A DNA stretch of 64,000 bases from Gammaproteobacteria bacterium (GTDB lineage: Bacteria; Pseudomonadota; Gammaproteobacteria; Coxiellales; Coxiellaceae), in contig JAUIDD010000009.1 of the NCBI GenBank assembly GCA_030429175.1, positions 1 through 64,000 of the forward strand, read 5' to 3'. The stretch's first letter is position 1. Each line of letters starts with the position of its first letter. The notes beneath the pieces were generated by a model that worked only from the letters and a program-made list of their open reading frames with translations, did no database searches and was not told the DNA's origin. Of this stretch, positions 37,065 through 47,700 are shown one piece after another. The position numbers and the translations under genes are program-made.

Positions 37065-37262
37065 ATGGGAAAATTAAAAACAAATAAAGCAGCGGCAAAG
37101 CGCTTTAAGCGCACGGGTACGGGCAAATTAAAGCGTCGTAAAGCATATCGCGCACATATTTTAACGAAGAAGCCAACTAAGCGTAAATTGCATGCGCGTA
37201 GCAATGTTGAGATCTGCGAAGCAGATAACGCCATGTCGCAACGCTTGTTAGCAATTCGTTAG
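37065..37262 (+). CDS. rpmI: 50S ribosomal protein L35 (65 aa)
   Basis: Small, highly basic L35: [20 protein letters not shown], then [11 protein letters not shown] and KPTKRKLH, the family pattern, with 65 residues as in E. coli. AGGA ribosome site upstream. It lies between infC and rplT as in most gammaproteobacteria. Confidence 0.97.
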   Translation: MGKLKTNKAAAKRFKRTGTGKLKRRKAYRAHILTKKPTKRKLHARSNVEICEADNAMSQRLLAIR

Positions 37263-37343
37263 ATCTAGGTAAAGTTGGTTGAAGGCATTCTGTCGCATGT
37301 TTTGTTGATTGTCTGCTTTAACTTTCAGCTTTGAACTTTAACC

Positions 37344-37362
37344 GGTAATTATTTTGATTACC
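37344..37362 (+). promoter_or_regulatory. Stem-loop upstream of rplT
   Basis: GGTAAT (37344-37349) pairs with ATTACC (37357-37362) around a 7-nt loop, 17 nt before the rplT start and adjacent to its ribosome site. L20 represses its own operon through RNA structure in several bacteria; this hairpin is a candidate site, not shown. Confidence 0.4.
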
Positions 37363-37379
37363 AATTGTGGAGAGAAACA

Positions 37380-37733
37380 ATGGCAAGAGTAAAACGTGGT
37401 GTAACAGCCAAAGCACGCCATAAGAAAATCATGAAAGCAGCGAAAGGTTACTACGGCGCACGTAGTCGTGTATTCCGCGTTGCTAAACAAGCAGTGATTA
37501 AAGCGGCACAATATGCGTATCGCGATCGCCGTCAACGCAAACGTCAATTCCGTGCACTTTGGATTCAGCGTATCAATGCTGCAGCACGCGAACATGGTTT
37601 ATCGTACAGTAAATTTATCAATGGCCTTAAAAAAGCTGCTGTTGAATTGGATCGTAAAGTATTAGCAGATATTGCGGTACATGATCCAGCAGGTTTTGCA
37701 AAGTTAGCCGATACAGCTAAGTCTGCACTATAA
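37380..37733 (+). CDS. rplT: 50S ribosomal protein L20 (117 aa)
   Basis: Basic N-terminus ([15 protein letters not shown]) followed by the conserved [10 protein letters not shown] and [14 protein letters not shown] blocks. The ATG at 37380 with a GGAG site is the family start; an upstream in-frame ATG-like start at 37365 is rejected. Length matches E. coli (118 aa). L20 also assembles early 50S particles and is an autoregulator. Confidence 0.97.
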   Translation: MARVKRGVTAKARHKKIMKAAKGYYGARSRVFRVAKQAVIKAAQYAYRDRRQRKRQFRALWIQRINAAAREHGLSYSKFINGLKKAAVELDRKVLADIAVHDPAGFAKLADTAKSAL

Positions 37734-37752
37734 CCGTCAAGTAGTATAAAAG

Positions 37753-37781
37753 AAGCCACATCATTCGGTGTGGTTTTTTTT
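37753..37781 (+). terminator. Terminator after rplT
   Basis: Stem AAGCCACA/TGTGGTTT (one G-U pair) with an eight-nt loop and a run of eight T. It lies over the end of the oppositely oriented ion-channel gene. Confidence 0.8.
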
Positions 37782-38534
37782 ATTGAGCGCTGAAATTTTT
37801 TTATTGAGTATCTCTATTTGATCGTTAAGCTTATCGAGTTTTTGGGTATCATTGTCTTGCATTTTACGACGCAATAAAAAATAGGCAAAACTTGCTGAGA
37901 GTGTTGCCATCAAGCCCACACCAAGCAACATAAATAAAATCGCAAATACACGTCCATGTACTGTCACAGGAAGAACATCTCCATAACCAACGGTAGTGAT
38001 GGTTTGAAATGCCCACCACACACCCTGCCATGGGCCACCAATATCTTTATCAATGTAAGCTAAGAATAATCCAGCGAGTAATGTTAACAGAATAAAAGTC
38101 AGCAGAATAATGCCCAGTTTAGCAGGTGAAAAATTGAGACTACGTCCGCCTCGAAGTGGCAAGATAAGATATAAAATCGCGATGATACGCACAATGCGTA
38201 AAATACCAAATTCAGTGCCGTGATCCCAAATCAAAGGAAAAGCAAGAATGATAATGGCAAAGTTAAGCCAGTTGGTCCAAAAGTAATGCCAATGTCGCTT
38301 TGAGAGAATGGTAAGTGTACTCATTTCAATGACGAAGAAGCACCAAACTGCCCACTTGATAATAATTAACTGTTCGGCAGTAATGATATGATGATCAATC
38401 AAATACTTTTGTAAGAGTAACCAAAATACAATCGCAACAATAATCCATTGCATGATCATGCCAATAATTTGGGTGGAGGGAGCGTCCTTAGGATCTATTC
38501 CTCCAACGCCGCAGATGTTCCTAAAAGCTATCAT
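37761..38534 (-). CDS. Voltage-gated-like potassium channel protein (257 aa)
   Basis: Six-helix ion channel subunit. The selectivity filter TTVGYGD lies before the last helix. A pore helix (WAFQTI) precedes it and an arginine-containing helix near 115-140 (LRIVRIIA) resembles an S4. The C-terminus is a short Asn/Lys-rich coiled coil. Family: bacterial 6TM K+ channels (Kch-like), probably moving K+ across the inner membrane. The gene interrupts the usual rplT-pheS junction on the opposite strand, a site that is usually intergenic. The start ATG is only 7 nt behind a TAAAAT hexamer on the minus strand, so its mRNA may be leaderless. Confidence 0.85.
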   Translation of the reverse strand: MIAFRNICGVGGIDPKDAPSTQIIGMIMQWIIVAIVFWLLLQKYLIDHHIITAEQLIIIKWAVWCFFVIEMSTLTILSKRHWHYFWTNWLNFAIIILAFPLIWDHGTEFGILRIVRIIAILYLILPLRGGRSLNFSPAKLGIILLTFILLTLLAGLFLAYIDKDIGGPWQGVWWAFQTITTVGYGDVLPVTVHGRVFAILFMLLGVGLMATLSASFAYFLLRRKMQDNDTQKLDKLNDQIEILNKKISALNKKNHTE

Positions 38535-38627
38535 GTTTTTTATTTTAACAGAAACGGTCCCTAGCGTGCTTTCTTTTTTAGCGAAAATTGCATAAAATGA
38601 GCCCCTTACGCAACAAGGTTAAAGCAT

Positions 38628-39647
38628 ATGTCAGTTAATATAGATAAAATACTATCCGAAGCTAAGCTGGCTGCTAATAAAGCAGCTAATAGTCAGTCAC
38701 TTGAAAAAGTACGGCTGGAATATTTAGGTAAGCAAGGGCATTTTACTCAGTTGATGAAATCGATGGGGCAAATGGCAGCTGCAGAGCGACCTAAGTTTGG
38801 GCAGGCAGTTAATATTGCTAAGAACGAAGTGGTGATGCTGCTAAAAGAGAAGCAGGCGCAGTTTGCAGAAGTATTATTGGCGCAGAAACTTGCTCAAGAA
38901 AAAATAGATGTCACGCTGCCAGGGCGACAATTAGGTGAGGGAAGTCTGCATCCGGTGACGTTGGTGAAGCGACGTGTGGCTGATATTTTTGAGCGGCTTG
39001 GTTTTAGTTTAGCGACAGGTCCTGAGATTGAAGATGATTTTTATAATTTTCAGGCATTAAATATTCCAGCGCACCATCCTGCGCGTCAGTCACAGGATAC
39101 GTTTTTCTGTGAAGATAATATTGTATTGCGTACCCATACTTCTCCGGTGCAAATCCGCATGATGCAACAACAAGGTGCGCCATTGCGTGTCATTGCAATG
39201 GGGCGTGTTTTTAGGCGTGATTCAGATCATACCCATACACCGATGTTTCATCAAATGGAAGGGTTGTTGCTCGATCAGAAAAGCACGTTTGCTGATTTAA
39301 AAGGTTTATTGCAACAGTTTATTACACTATTTTTCGCCCAAGAGATTCGCTTGCGTTTTCGTCCATCCTATTTTCCTTTTACTGAACCATCGGCAGAAGT
39401 GGATATTGAACATACGCTTTGTAAAGGTAAAGGATGCCGCGTGTGTGGTAATACGGGTTGGCTTGAAGTTTTAGGTTGTGGCATGGTGCATCCAAATGTA
39501 TTGCGCGGTGTTGACATTGATCCGGATGAATTTAGTGGTTTTGCTTTTGGCGTTGGTCTCGATCGTTTGGCCATGTTGCTTTATGGTATCGATGATTTGC
39601 GTTTATTTTTCGAAAACGACGAACGCTTCTTAGAGCAATTTGTTTAG
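38628..39647 (+). CDS. pheS: Phenylalanyl-tRNA synthetase alpha subunit (339 aa)
   Basis: Class II synthetase catalytic subunit. A coiled-coil N-terminus (about 1-85) is followed by the catalytic core with [37 protein letters not shown] and motif 3 [15 protein letters not shown]. Length is near that of E. coli PheS (327 aa). pheT begins 10 nt after its stop. No pheM-type attenuator with Phe codons is seen in the 93-nt leader. Confidence 0.96.
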   Translation: MSVNIDKILSEAKLAANKAANSQSLEKVRLEYLGKQGHFTQLMKSMGQMAAAERPKFGQAVNIAKNEVVMLLKEKQAQFAEVLLAQKLAQEKIDVTLPGRQLGEGSLHPVTLVKRRVADIFERLGFSLATGPEIEDDFYNFQALNIPAHHPARQSQDTFFCEDNIVLRTHTSPVQIRMMQQQGAPLRVIAMGRVFRRDSDHTHTPMFHQMEGLLLDQKSTFADLKGLLQQFITLFFAQEIRLRFRPSYFPFTEPSAEVDIEHTLCKGKGCRVCGNTGWLEVLGCGMVHPNVLRGVDIDPDEFSGFAFGVGLDRLAMLLYGIDDLRLFFENDERFLEQFV

Positions 39648-39657
39648 GTGTATTGTT

Positions 39658-42042
39658 ATGAAGTTTACAGAAAATTGGTTAAGACAGTGGGTGAATCCTG
39701 AAATCACAACAGATGCACTTTGTGAGCAGCTAACGATGGCAGGCCTAGAAGTAGATTCGCTATCGACATTGGCGGATGATTTCAGTGGTGTGATTGTGGC
39801 AGAAGTGGTTGCGTGTGAACAACACCCAAATGCCGACAAACTGCGTGTATGTAAAGTCAATGTGGGTAAAGGTGATCCAGTGCCAGTGGTGTGTGGTGCA
39901 TCAAATGTGCGTGCCGGGTTAAAAGTAGCATTTGCAACAGTCGGTGCAAAACTGCCAGGTGATTTTAAAATTAAAAAATCAAAGCTACGTGGCGAGCCTT
40001 CACATGGTATGATTTGTGCCGCATCAGAGCTCGGTATTAATGACCCCAAAGAAGCACCCAAAGGTATTATGGAATTAAATCTTGATGCGCCCGTAGGTAC
40101 GGATATACGCCAGTATTTAAAACTTGATGACAAGATTATTGATATTGAGTTGACGCCTAATCGTGGTGATTGCGCGAATATTTGTGGGATTGCACGTGAA
40201 GTGGGTGTTTTAAATAACTTGCCAATTACCTCACCTAAAATAACTACTATTAATGCAACGATCAGTGATGTGATTAAAGTCACGGTTAAAAATGGCGTGC
40301 GTTGTCCACGTTATGTCGCACGTATCATTAAAGGCATCGATACAAAAGCACAAACACCACAGTGGATGAACGTATTGCTAGAGCAAGCAGGTGTGCGCTG
40401 TATTCATCCGGTAGTGGATGTGTGTAATTATGTCATGTTAGAGCTGGGTCAACCGATGCACGGTTTTGATGTAACTAAGCTTGATGGTGAAATTACTGTT
40501 CGAACTGCGAATACAAATGAAAAGCTCAAACTTCTTGATGAGCAAGAAGTCATACTCAATAACAACGATCTCGTTATTGCCGATACAAAAGGACCACAAG
40601 CAATTGCGGGTGTGATGGGTGGTTGTGAGTCGGGTGTTACCGCTGCGACCCAAGATGTTTTATTAGAGTCTGCATTTTTTGAGCCAGTGGGTATCAGTTT
40701 AACCGCACGTCGTTTGGGTGTAACGACTGATGCTTCGTATCGTTTTGAGCGAGGTGTTGACTATCAACTGCAAGTAAAAGCACTTGAGCGTGCAACGGCA
40801 TTATTGATTGATATTGTTGGCGGTGCTGCAGCGCCGATTATTGAAGTGGTCGATGAAAAAGCATTACCTATACCTGTAAACTTAGTGCTAAGACGTGAGC
40901 GTATTGCAAAGTTGCTTGGCATTGAGATTAAAGATGCAGAAGTATCACGCATTTTAAAAGCGTTAGGTATGACAATTGATACACATGGATTGGGTTGGGT
41001 TGTATCGGTACCGAGTTATCGATTTGATATAACTCAAGAAGTCGATCTGATTGAAGAGTTAGCACGTGTATACGGTTATAATAATATTCCAACCAATGAC
41101 CTTGAAGCACCAATGCAGCTGACTTCACCACTGCAAAATCATTTAAGTACATCACGTGTGGCGGATTTCTTGGTGGATCGTGGTTATCGCGAAGTGGTGA
41201 CTTATAGTTTTACCGATAGTAAAAAACAACAGTTGGTGACGCCTAAGGTTGAAGCGGTCACGTTGCAAAATCCGATTTCTAACGATATGGATGTGATGCG
41301 CACCAGTCTTTGGCCGGGGTTGCTGCAGACGATGTGTTATAACCAAAATCGTCAAATTACCCGCCAACGCTTATTTGAAACCGGACAATGCTTTTGGCGT
41401 GATGGTAAAGAGATCGTGCAGCAATCTTTTATTGGGATGCTGGCGGCGGGTGATGTGTATCCTGAGCAATGGGGTGAGACTGCGCGTCGTGTTGATTTTT
41501 ATGATTTAAAAGGTGATATCGAAATGTTACTTGGTTTGGCGCCACAGATTAGTTTGCGTTGGCAGCCTGGTACGCATCCGGCGCTGCATCCAGGGCAGTC
41601 GGCTGATATTTACCATGGTGATATGCCCGTCGGGCATGTGGGTGTGTTGCACCCTTCTTTATTGAAACCATTTGATTTACGCCATGCGCCCGTGCTGATG
41701 CAGATGCGCCAAGACGTATTTGAAACCCCAAATAAAACTCATTACGAGTCAATTTCTAAGTTCCCAGCGATGCGCCGAGATTTGGCTTTGGTAGTGGATG
41801 AAACGGTGTCAGTAGCCGACCTGATCAAGCATATTTCAGCAAAATCGGGTGAAATTTTGCAAGATACCCAGGTTTTCGATCTTTACCAGGGTGAAGGTAT
41901 TGAAAAAGGTAAAAAAAGTATCGCTTTGGGGTTGACCTTTCAGGACCCATCGCGCACTCTAATAGAGGCTGATATAAATTCTATCATTCAGAATATTATC
42001 AATGTCCTGAAGGATGAACTTAACGCAACATTGAGGACGTAG
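39658..42042 (+). CDS. pheT: Phenylalanyl-tRNA synthetase beta subunit (794 aa)
   Basis: Partner of PheS, holding the editing site. Domains: tRNA-binding OB-fold (about 39-150), B3/B4 editing domain (about 210-380), B5 (about 400-470), a core domain and the C-terminal FDX-ACB domain (about 700-794). Length matches E. coli PheT (795 aa). The ATG at 39658 is the family start; an earlier in-frame start at 39640 overlaps pheS. ihfA starts 2 nt after the stop. Confidence 0.96.
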   Translation: MKFTENWLRQWVNPEITTDALCEQLTMAGLEVDSLSTLADDFSGVIVAEVVACEQHPNADKLRVCKVNVGKGDPVPVVCGASNVRAGLKVAFATVGAKLPGDFKIKKSKLRGEPSHGMICAASELGINDPKEAPKGIMELNLDAPVGTDIRQYLKLDDKIIDIELTPNRGDCANICGIAREVGVLNNLPITSPKITTINATISDVIKVTVKNGVRCPRYVARIIKGIDTKAQTPQWMNVLLEQAGVRCIHPVVDVCNYVMLELGQPMHGFDVTKLDGEITVRTANTNEKLKLLDEQEVILNNNDLVIADTKGPQAIAGVMGGCESGVTAATQDVLLESAFFEPVGISLTARRLGVTTDASYRFERGVDYQLQVKALERATALLIDIVGGAAAPIIEVVDEKALPIPVNLVLRRERIAKLLGIEIKDAEVSRILKALGMTIDTHGLGWVVSVPSYRFDITQEVDLIEELARVYGYNNIPTNDLEAPMQLTSPLQNHLSTSRVADFLVDRGYREVVTYSFTDSKKQQLVTPKVEAVTLQNPISNDMDVMRTSLWPGLLQTMCYNQNRQITRQRLFETGQCFWRDGKEIVQQSFIGMLAAGDVYPEQWGETARRVDFYDLKGDIEMLLGLAPQISLRWQPGTHPALHPGQSADIYHGDMPVGHVGVLHPSLLKPFDLRHAPVLMQMRQDVFETPNKTHYESISKFPAMRRDLALVVDETVSVADLIKHISAKSGEILQDTQVFDLYQGEGIEKGKKSIALGLTFQDPSRTLIEADINSIIQNIINVLKDELNATLRT

Positions 42043-42044
42043 CG

Positions 42045-42374
42045 ATGGCACTTACCAAAGCAGATATCGCAGAGCACTTGTTTAATGTACTTGGATTGAA
42101 TAAGCGTGAAGCAAAAGAACTGGTCGAACTCTTTTTTGAAGAAATTCGACAATCATTAGAAAATGGTGAAGTTGTAAAGCTCTCTGGCTTCGGCAACTTT
42201 AACTTACGTGATAAGCGTGAACGTCCTGGACGTAACCCCAAAACTGGTGAAGAAATTCCGATTTCGGCACGTCGAGTCGTTACCTTCCGTGCTGGCCATA
42301 AATTGAAGTCTCGAGTCGAGCACTACAAAGGCACACAAGAAGCAGGTGGCGATGGAGGTGCAGTACATGGCTAA
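42045..42374 (+). CDS. ihfA: Integration host factor alpha subunit (109 aa)
   Basis: DNA-bending protein of the HU/IHF family. The [18 protein letters not shown] beta-arm with its conserved Pro, and [13 protein letters not shown], are clear. Slightly longer than the E. coli protein (99 aa) through a Gly-rich C-terminal tail. GAGG ribosome site. It is co-transcribed with pheST, as in other gammaproteobacteria, and overlaps the merR gene by 8 nt. Confidence 0.96.
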   Translation: MALTKADIAEHLFNVLGLNKREAKELVELFFEEIRQSLENGEVVKLSGFGNFNLRDKRERPGRNPKTGEEIPISARRVVTFRAGHKLKSRVEHYKGTQEAGGDGGAVHG

Positions 42375-42729
42375 TCGCGATTTGCCCACAATCCCAGATA
42401 AATTGTATTTTACGATTGGTGAAGTGGCGAGTTTATGTGATTTAAAGCCGCATGTACTGCGTTATTGGGAGCAAGAGTTTCCACTTTTGAGTCCATCTAA
42501 ACGACGCGGCAATCGTCGCTATTATCAACGTAAAGATGTGGTCTTGATTCGTTCGATTAAAGACTTACTTTATAATCAAGGTTACACCATCGAAGGCGCT
42601 CGCCAGCAATTGGCAGATGAAGCGGGAGATAAGAAAGGCAGTATCGTCAAAATTCAGCAGCATCATGAGATGGTGCATAAGGCAGTTGTCGGCTTGCAGG
42701 ATATTGTCAGAGATCTTGAATCAGATTAG
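42367..42729 (+). CDS. MerR-family transcriptional regulator (120 aa)
   Basis: The N-terminal winged-helix HTH has the MerR signature ([25 protein letters not shown] and RRYYQRKDV patterns) and a C-terminal helix (about 85-120) that probably forms the dimer coiled coil; no metal-binding Cys pair is visible. The ATG at 42367 has a strong GGAGG site and overlaps the ihfA stop. A MerR-like gene directly after ihfA is conserved in Legionella, Pseudomonas and relatives; the effector signal and targets are not known. Confidence 0.88.
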   Translation: MANRDLPTIPDKLYFTIGEVASLCDLKPHVLRYWEQEFPLLSPSKRRGNRRYYQRKDVVLIRSIKDLLYNQGYTIEGARQQLADEAGDKKGSIVKIQQHHEMVHKAVVGLQDIVRDLESD

Positions 42730-42750
42730 CGCGATCACCATTTTTCATTT

Positions 42751-42773
42751 AGGGGGCTTAGGCTCCCTTTTTT
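42751..42773 (+). terminator. Terminator of the pheST-ihfA-merR operon
   Basis: GGGGGC (42752-42757) pairs with GCTCCC (42762-42767), one G-U pair, around TTAG and is followed by six T. Located 22 nt after the merR stop. Confidence 0.85.
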
Positions 42774-42838
42774 ACTCAAAAAAATTATCGAGTGTAATAA
42801 TACGATAGATACTCATGGAATTCTCTGTTGATAGCAGG

Positions 42839-43381
42839 TTATTCTAGTGCACTAATATTTTTTATAAAATAGTGTACGTCACGACGCGATTTTAAATGAA
42901 AAATAATTTTATCGCTTGCATTAAGTAGTGCTAAAGTTTCGTTGCGAGATCGCTTTGGATAATTCCAAATCCAACGATAAAATTCCACGTTCATTCTTTC
43001 ATTACATTTTTTAGGAATATCATCACGTTTTTTGTTATAGATTAGGCGAAAGCGTCTAATAACAACGCGTAGTAAACATTTCCACCGAGGCATATCAAGA
43101 TAAATAACCGCTGTGGCATATTGAAATCGAATAGGCATTGATTTAGTGTAATTGCCATCCATAATCCATTTGGGTTGCTTGCATAATTCATTAACTATTT
43201 CATGCCATACCTTATCTGATTTTCGGCTCCAATTTTCTGTCCAGTAATAATTGTCCATATGTATGATCGGTAGACCGATTAATTTGCTTAACTGTTTGGC
43301 TAGCGTCGTTTTACCTGATCCTGCGCATCCAATGATTAATACTTTTTTGCCAAGATTGAGTTTTTGTGTTGCTTCATTCAT
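42839..43381 (-). CDS. P-loop nucleotide kinase-like protein (180 aa)
   Basis: Adenylate-kinase-like P-loop protein often annotated as a DNA topology modulation protein (FlaR-like). Walker A is GCAGSGKTTLAKQL near residues 18-31. A DNYYW block, MDGNYTKS and YLDMPRW correspond to the NMP-binding and Walker B regions. Function is not established; it may phosphorylate a small molecule. The ATG follows a GGAGG site and overlaps the end of a GNAT remnant on the same strand, which once preceded it. Confidence 0.75.
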   Translation of the reverse strand: MNEATQKLNLGKKVLIIGCAGSGKTTLAKQLSKLIGLPIIHMDNYYWTENWSRKSDKVWHEIVNELCKQPKWIMDGNYTKSMPIRFQYATAVIYLDMPRWKCLLRVVIRRFRLIYNKKRDDIPKKCNERMNVEFYRWIWNYPKRSRNETLALLNASDKIIFHLKSRRDVHYFIKNISALE

Positions 43382-43535
43382 CGGGAGGACCTCCTCCAGA
43401 GCAGGATGTTTTCATAATTAAATTTCTTAGCATGATGATGTGATCATTTGTTTCACTGTACTCCGTGATTTTGAACTCACTTTTTTCATAGCAACGAATG
43501 GCATTAATATTATTGGCTGATGGATCTCAGACGAA
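43374..43535 (-). pseudogene. C-terminal remnant of a GNAT acetyltransferase
   Basis: Reading the minus strand, one frame gives VFV-stop-DPSANNINAIRCYEKSEF and ends in a TGA that overlaps the kinase start. This is the C-terminal motif (DP...N..AIR.YEK.GF) of aminoglycoside-type and related GNAT acetyltransferases. The N-terminal two thirds are missing and an in-frame TGA interrupts the motif, so the gene is dead. Confidence 0.75.
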
Positions 43536-43544
43536 AACTTCTTA

Positions 43545-43657
43545 TAACTAATGCTTAAATATTTCAGGGCATAAATCATGAGTCAAACGCCAAACGCGTT
43601 CGGTGGTTAATGGGTTGTATTCACAACCCATTTCCAGTCCACCGATTTTAGCTGCTT
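43545..43657 (-). repeat. 113-bp direct repeat, left copy: decayed 3' end of a dienelactone hydrolase gene
   Basis: Identical to 50359-50471 at 104 of 113 positions without gaps. In the corresponding frame it encodes the last ~35 residues of the dienelactone hydrolase and keeps its TAG stop, with four amino-acid changes; no upstream part of the gene exists here. Seven of nine differences read A or T on the plus strand here versus G or C in the intact copy, as in a decaying remnant. A weaker match may extend to about 43668. Confidence 0.9.
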
Positions 43658-43682
43658 CAGAATCATCTGTCGCTCTATGATT

Positions 43683-43712
43683 AGTATTGTACAACTTTTA
43701 ATATACAATACT
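43683..43712. repeat. Perfect 9-bp inverted repeat near the left end of the cassette
   Basis: AGTATTGTA (43683-43691) and TACAATACT (43704-43712) with a 12-nt loop. It lies between the repeat remnant and the 298-aa gene, so it may be an operator or part of a recombination site. No matching copy was found near 50.3 kb. Confidence 0.55.
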
Positions 43713-43811
43713 GGCTCTTGGCGATCTATAGCTTTTTTTTATTTATTATGGTAGTATTCTAGGCGTTTTGTTTTTTACGTACATGTCAATTAATAACACA
43801 AGGAGAATACC

Positions 43812-44708
43812 ATGCCAAAGTTAACTCGTGTAGAAGAGCTGTTATATTCAGCAATCGATAGAATTAGGAAGGAGTTCATCTCTAAAGCCCGTCAATCTCC
43901 AAAGCGCATGAACGAGATACTTCAGTGTATGTATCACAATATTGACATCCTTATTAATAAGACTTGTTATGGGGTGAAAAATTCGGAAATTGTACATGTG
44001 CTAGAAAAATTAACAAAGGTTAGTTTAAGTAAAAGCGCAATGAAAACTTATGAATTACGTGATATTGTGAAAGGAAATGTACGGGACGACATCAAACAAG
44101 CATTATTGCTTGACCATGTCACGCTCCACTTTTTGTATTGTAAGGCCGAGGAATTAAAAGAGAAATTTCTCTTAGATCCTAGTTATCAACCTAATCAAGA
44201 ATATTCAGATGACAGTCAGTTAGATTCAAACAATAATGTTTCCGATCATCATAGCAAAAATCATGCTGATAACTTTCCAGCGCATGTTGTTCCTGCTTCT
44301 GCTCCACCACAACCACAACCACAACCACAATCTGTTTATCCTAATATAGCAGATGTCACAGGGCCGATGTTGTGGCAATCGTCAAGGAAACCTCCCTCAT
44401 CTTCTAACAGAAATGACATTCATGACTATCTTAACTCGGTAATGAAGCAGGTTGCTGAACATGGTGCTGCTCAAATCGATGAGTACCGCAAAAGAGACAT
44501 TGACGGAATCCAATATAAAATTGAATTGCAAAATCTTTCAGATCAAGATCAGCATATCACTACAACTAGACTTCTCGATTCTGAGAACAATATTGATGCA
44601 AACAATGCTGTAAGATCAACTGGCGAACAAAAGAGGCATGCTAATAACATACAGCAGACAGCTTGCCTTAGACGTATGGAAGAAAAGTTGTTGAATATTC
44701 GGCCTTAA
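43812..44708 (+). CDS. Orphan hydrophilic protein with Pro-Gln repeat (298 aa)
   Basis: Unrecognised. The N-terminal part (about 1-125) is a basic, helical region with motifs such as LLDHVTLHFLYCKAEELKEKF. A linker rich in Asn, His and Ser leads to a PQPQPQPQ stretch near residue 167-174 encoded by a hexamer repeat. The C-terminus is charged with coiled-coil tendency. AAGGAG ribosome site. It precedes the 1818-aa GTPase/SecA-like gene by 67 nt on the same strand and lies inside the region bounded by the 113-bp direct repeat. It may be the partner or substrate of the large protein; this is inference. Confidence 0.6.
   Translation: MPKLTRVEELLYSAIDRIRKEFISKARQSPKRMNEILQCMYHNIDILINKTCYGVKNSEIVHVLEKLTKVSLSKSAMKTYELRDIVKGNVRDDIKQALLLDHVTLHFLYCKAEELKEKFLLDPSYQPNQEYSDDSQLDSNNNVSDHHSKNHADNFPAHVVPASAPPQPQPQPQSVYPNIADVTGPMLWQSSRKPPSSSNRNDIHDYLNSVMKQVAEHGAAQIDEYRKRDIDGIQYKIELQNLSDQDQHITTTRLLDSENNIDANNAVRSTGEQKRHANNIQQTACLRRMEEKLLNIRP
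44308..44331 (+). repeat. (CCACAA)4 hexamer tract encoding Pro-Gln
   Basis: Four exact tandem copies of CCACAA inside the 298-aa gene, encoding (Pro-Gln)4. Unit changes preserve frame, so length variation would alter the linker only. Confidence 0.85.
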
Positions 44709-44722
44709 TTCCTTAACTATAG

Positions 44723-44746
44723 GGCGGTCAAAGATCACTGACCGCC
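44723..44746. repeat. Intercistronic hairpin between the cassette genes
   Basis: GGCGGTCA (44723-44730) pairs with TGACCGCC (44739-44746) around 8 nt. There is no T tract after it, so it is more likely an RNA-stability or partial-attenuation element than a full terminator. Confidence 0.55.
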
Positions 44747-44775
44747 TCATCTATCGTATGAATTGAGGTATTTTT

Positions 44776-47700
44776 ATGTCTAGAAATTATGATTTATTTG
44801 TTGAATCATTGAACAAACTTAAGCAGGAATCGACAGAGGCTGATACTGAGCCAGGTCAAATAGCCACACAAATAACACAACTATTTTCTGAAAATCAAAT
44901 ACGAGCAGATAACCATGCATTTTCTAAATCGTTACTCAAACGTTATTTTAATATTACAGAAAAAACAAAACCTTGGTTTATAAAAAGTAACGCTTCACAA
45001 AAGCTCAAAGTGCTTTTAGAGAGGCTTTCTCATAATGATGGTGATATTTTTGAGAAAGTGTTGATATACACTATTTCAAAATATAGTGAAGTTCATTTAA
45101 ATGGGTTCGATATGCCTGAGGATAAACGCGTAGTTTTAGAGCGGCAAATTAAAGAACAGTTAGAGAGCCTCAATAATGGGAAGACGCGATTAGAAGAAAG
45201 ATGGCATTGTAATCATGAAATAGAAATTAAAGCTGATGTTTTGAAATGGTTAGAGCTACACAATCTATTTGAAGATCAATTGGCTAAGCATAGGGTACAG
45301 CAAGACTATCTGGGGCTACGCGAGTGCATTGCGGAATCGACGGAAAATATCAGAAAAAATATAGATGCGCTTACAGAGATTAATCATCACATGGATCTTA
45401 GGTTGCAACAGTTAAGTCAATCGCGTTCGGGCAATGTCGATGAAGGCTTAGAATTAGTAAATGAAGACCATCAAGAATGTGCTGTTCCAGGTTATCTACA
45501 ATCAATTTTGGAAACTCACCCTCAAGCACTTGCTAACCATCTGAGTGAGTTTATGCAACTGTTACAGTGGGGAGCTGATCAGATCTCGCCTGTGATTAAA
45601 CAAATAAAAGGAAAAACGGTTTTGCTCGTGGTAGGTGGCACGAATGTTGGTAAAAGTACGATTATTAATTATCTTTGTGGTCATCGATTGTTAAGGAGAC
45701 AAAATAGCTCTGGTGAAATTTTACTGGATGTGGAGTCCTGTGAAATGGGACAAGTTGCTAGAATTGGACATGCCCCCAGAGTTTCTGCAACACTTCTGCC
45801 AGAAATTTTTCAATTACAAACAGATCTTTACATATGTGATACCGCTGGTTTTTATGATACACGCGGTGAGCTATTACGTTTGTTACAGGCGATACATATT
45901 AACACGATTATCAGCAATGCTAAAAATATTAAGATATTAGTTATTTTGCAGGATGCTAGTTTAAAAGAGAATCGAGGCATCGCCATTGAATCTATTGCAA
46001 ATAAAATGGAAAAAATATTTGGCTTGAACAATAGAGACTCACTTTCACAATCAGTGAAGGTCTTCATCAATAAAGTGCCACCGTATATTACAGACAGAGT
46101 TGCGTATATAAATCGTCACAAGCTGAACCAAGTGAGTTTTTCTAAAAATAATGTAGTTTGCGTTGATCCGCTTAATGAAGCAGCGAGAGAAAGCTTGTTG
46201 AGAAATCTAGTTTCTATGCCGGCCTATGATATAGGATCAAACAGTGTAGAATTGGAACTAGACCCCCACACTTGGCAATGTTGTTCTATGGCTATTGAAC
46301 ACGCAGTTGCAGAAATGAATATTGCTATCGAAGCACTTGATTATCAAAAATTATTGAAGCTAATCAGCTTTTTTCGGTGTTTTTATTATTTTAAAACGTT
46401 TGAGTATACTCATAAGTATAAAAGTGTAATTAAAACGCTTAAAGATGAATTAAGCAGAAATATACAAAATCAATCATTACGTTTAATTAGAGAAGCTCAA
46501 TATCAAGAGTCACGATTACTTCTTTCAAGGCTTAATGATTTTCTCATGAATCTTATCACATTTCCTGAAATCAGAACGTTGCAGTCTTTGTCCGAAACAT
46601 TAGCGCAAGAAAATCAATTAGCGATTAGCAGGCATGTCGTTAGAAGTTTTCAGGAAAGTTGTGAGTGTTTGTTCCAGCATTATTTTAAAAACCAGGGAGA
46701 AAAAGCATTTATTAAACATCTTTATAAGGTTTTTCAATCATTAAACTATCCATTTTATGCTCATCAATTTCATGAAATTGGAGAGGCATTGTTAACTTAT
46801 GAGTTAGATCCGAGTTGGGTTTCAAAGGTTAAAGTGTTTTTAGAGCAATTGTCATTATTAAAAGAAGAAAATTTAATGAAGGAAGCTGAGCTGCAGTTAG
46901 ATGAGTTCAAGTCTCAGTTAGATATAATTTATAAGGAAGTGGAATATCATTTTGCTGATAAAGAAAAAGAAAGCGCACTTCAAATCTTTAAGTGCCATCT
47001 TCATGACTTAGAAGAACAGTTGTGCGATTTGGCACATTCACAGCAAAAGCAGTTGTTACTTGATATCTTATCGAAAGGGCCATTTAAGAATCAATTTAAT
47101 TTGCTTAATCGTCATTTTTCGGTATTGAGTATGAATTTAGATGCATGCTATCAGCAGTTCAAAATGAAAAAACTTTCAAATTTGACGTTTCTCGATAATA
47201 AAAAAAGATTAAAAATCGATCAGGCTCGTGAAGAAATTAAGAAGGCATTGCTAAATTGCTTCTTTAAAGTGCACGAACAAGTAAAAGATTTGATTGATCA
47301 GGAAAAGATTCAGCAAGAGCAGGCACTTAAAATTGCAAGAAAAGAAGAGACTTCTAACATCGCAAGAGAGGTGACTGCAAAGTTGGATGATTCTGATTTT
47401 CATCACCTTTCTAAAAAATTAATAAAGATATACCAGCTCGATGAAACACAACTTGATATAAAGCAGCTAGAGCGGAAAGCATTGTCCTTTATTGAGGATA
47501 TAAAGCAACGTTTTGATAAAAGTGAATTTAGTGGGTTACTTGGTGTCATAAAAAAATTCGAATTACTGACACAGGAGGTACTTACATTTAATCAAAAATT
47601 TGATTGTATCAACAAAAATAAGTTTCAGATTGGCCGTTTGATTAATGATTTGTCTGGTAAAATTGAACAACTCGTTCAACGAGTTTCCAATGATTTGTTG

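Noticed and set aside
39630-40283. Long reading frame (217 codons) antisense to pheT
   Set aside because: It lies entirely opposite a conserved core gene and shows no family resemblance; frame shadows of this kind are expected.
44308-44331. Hexamer tract as a phase-variation switch
   Set aside because: The unit is six bases, so gain or loss keeps the reading frame; only the linker length would change.
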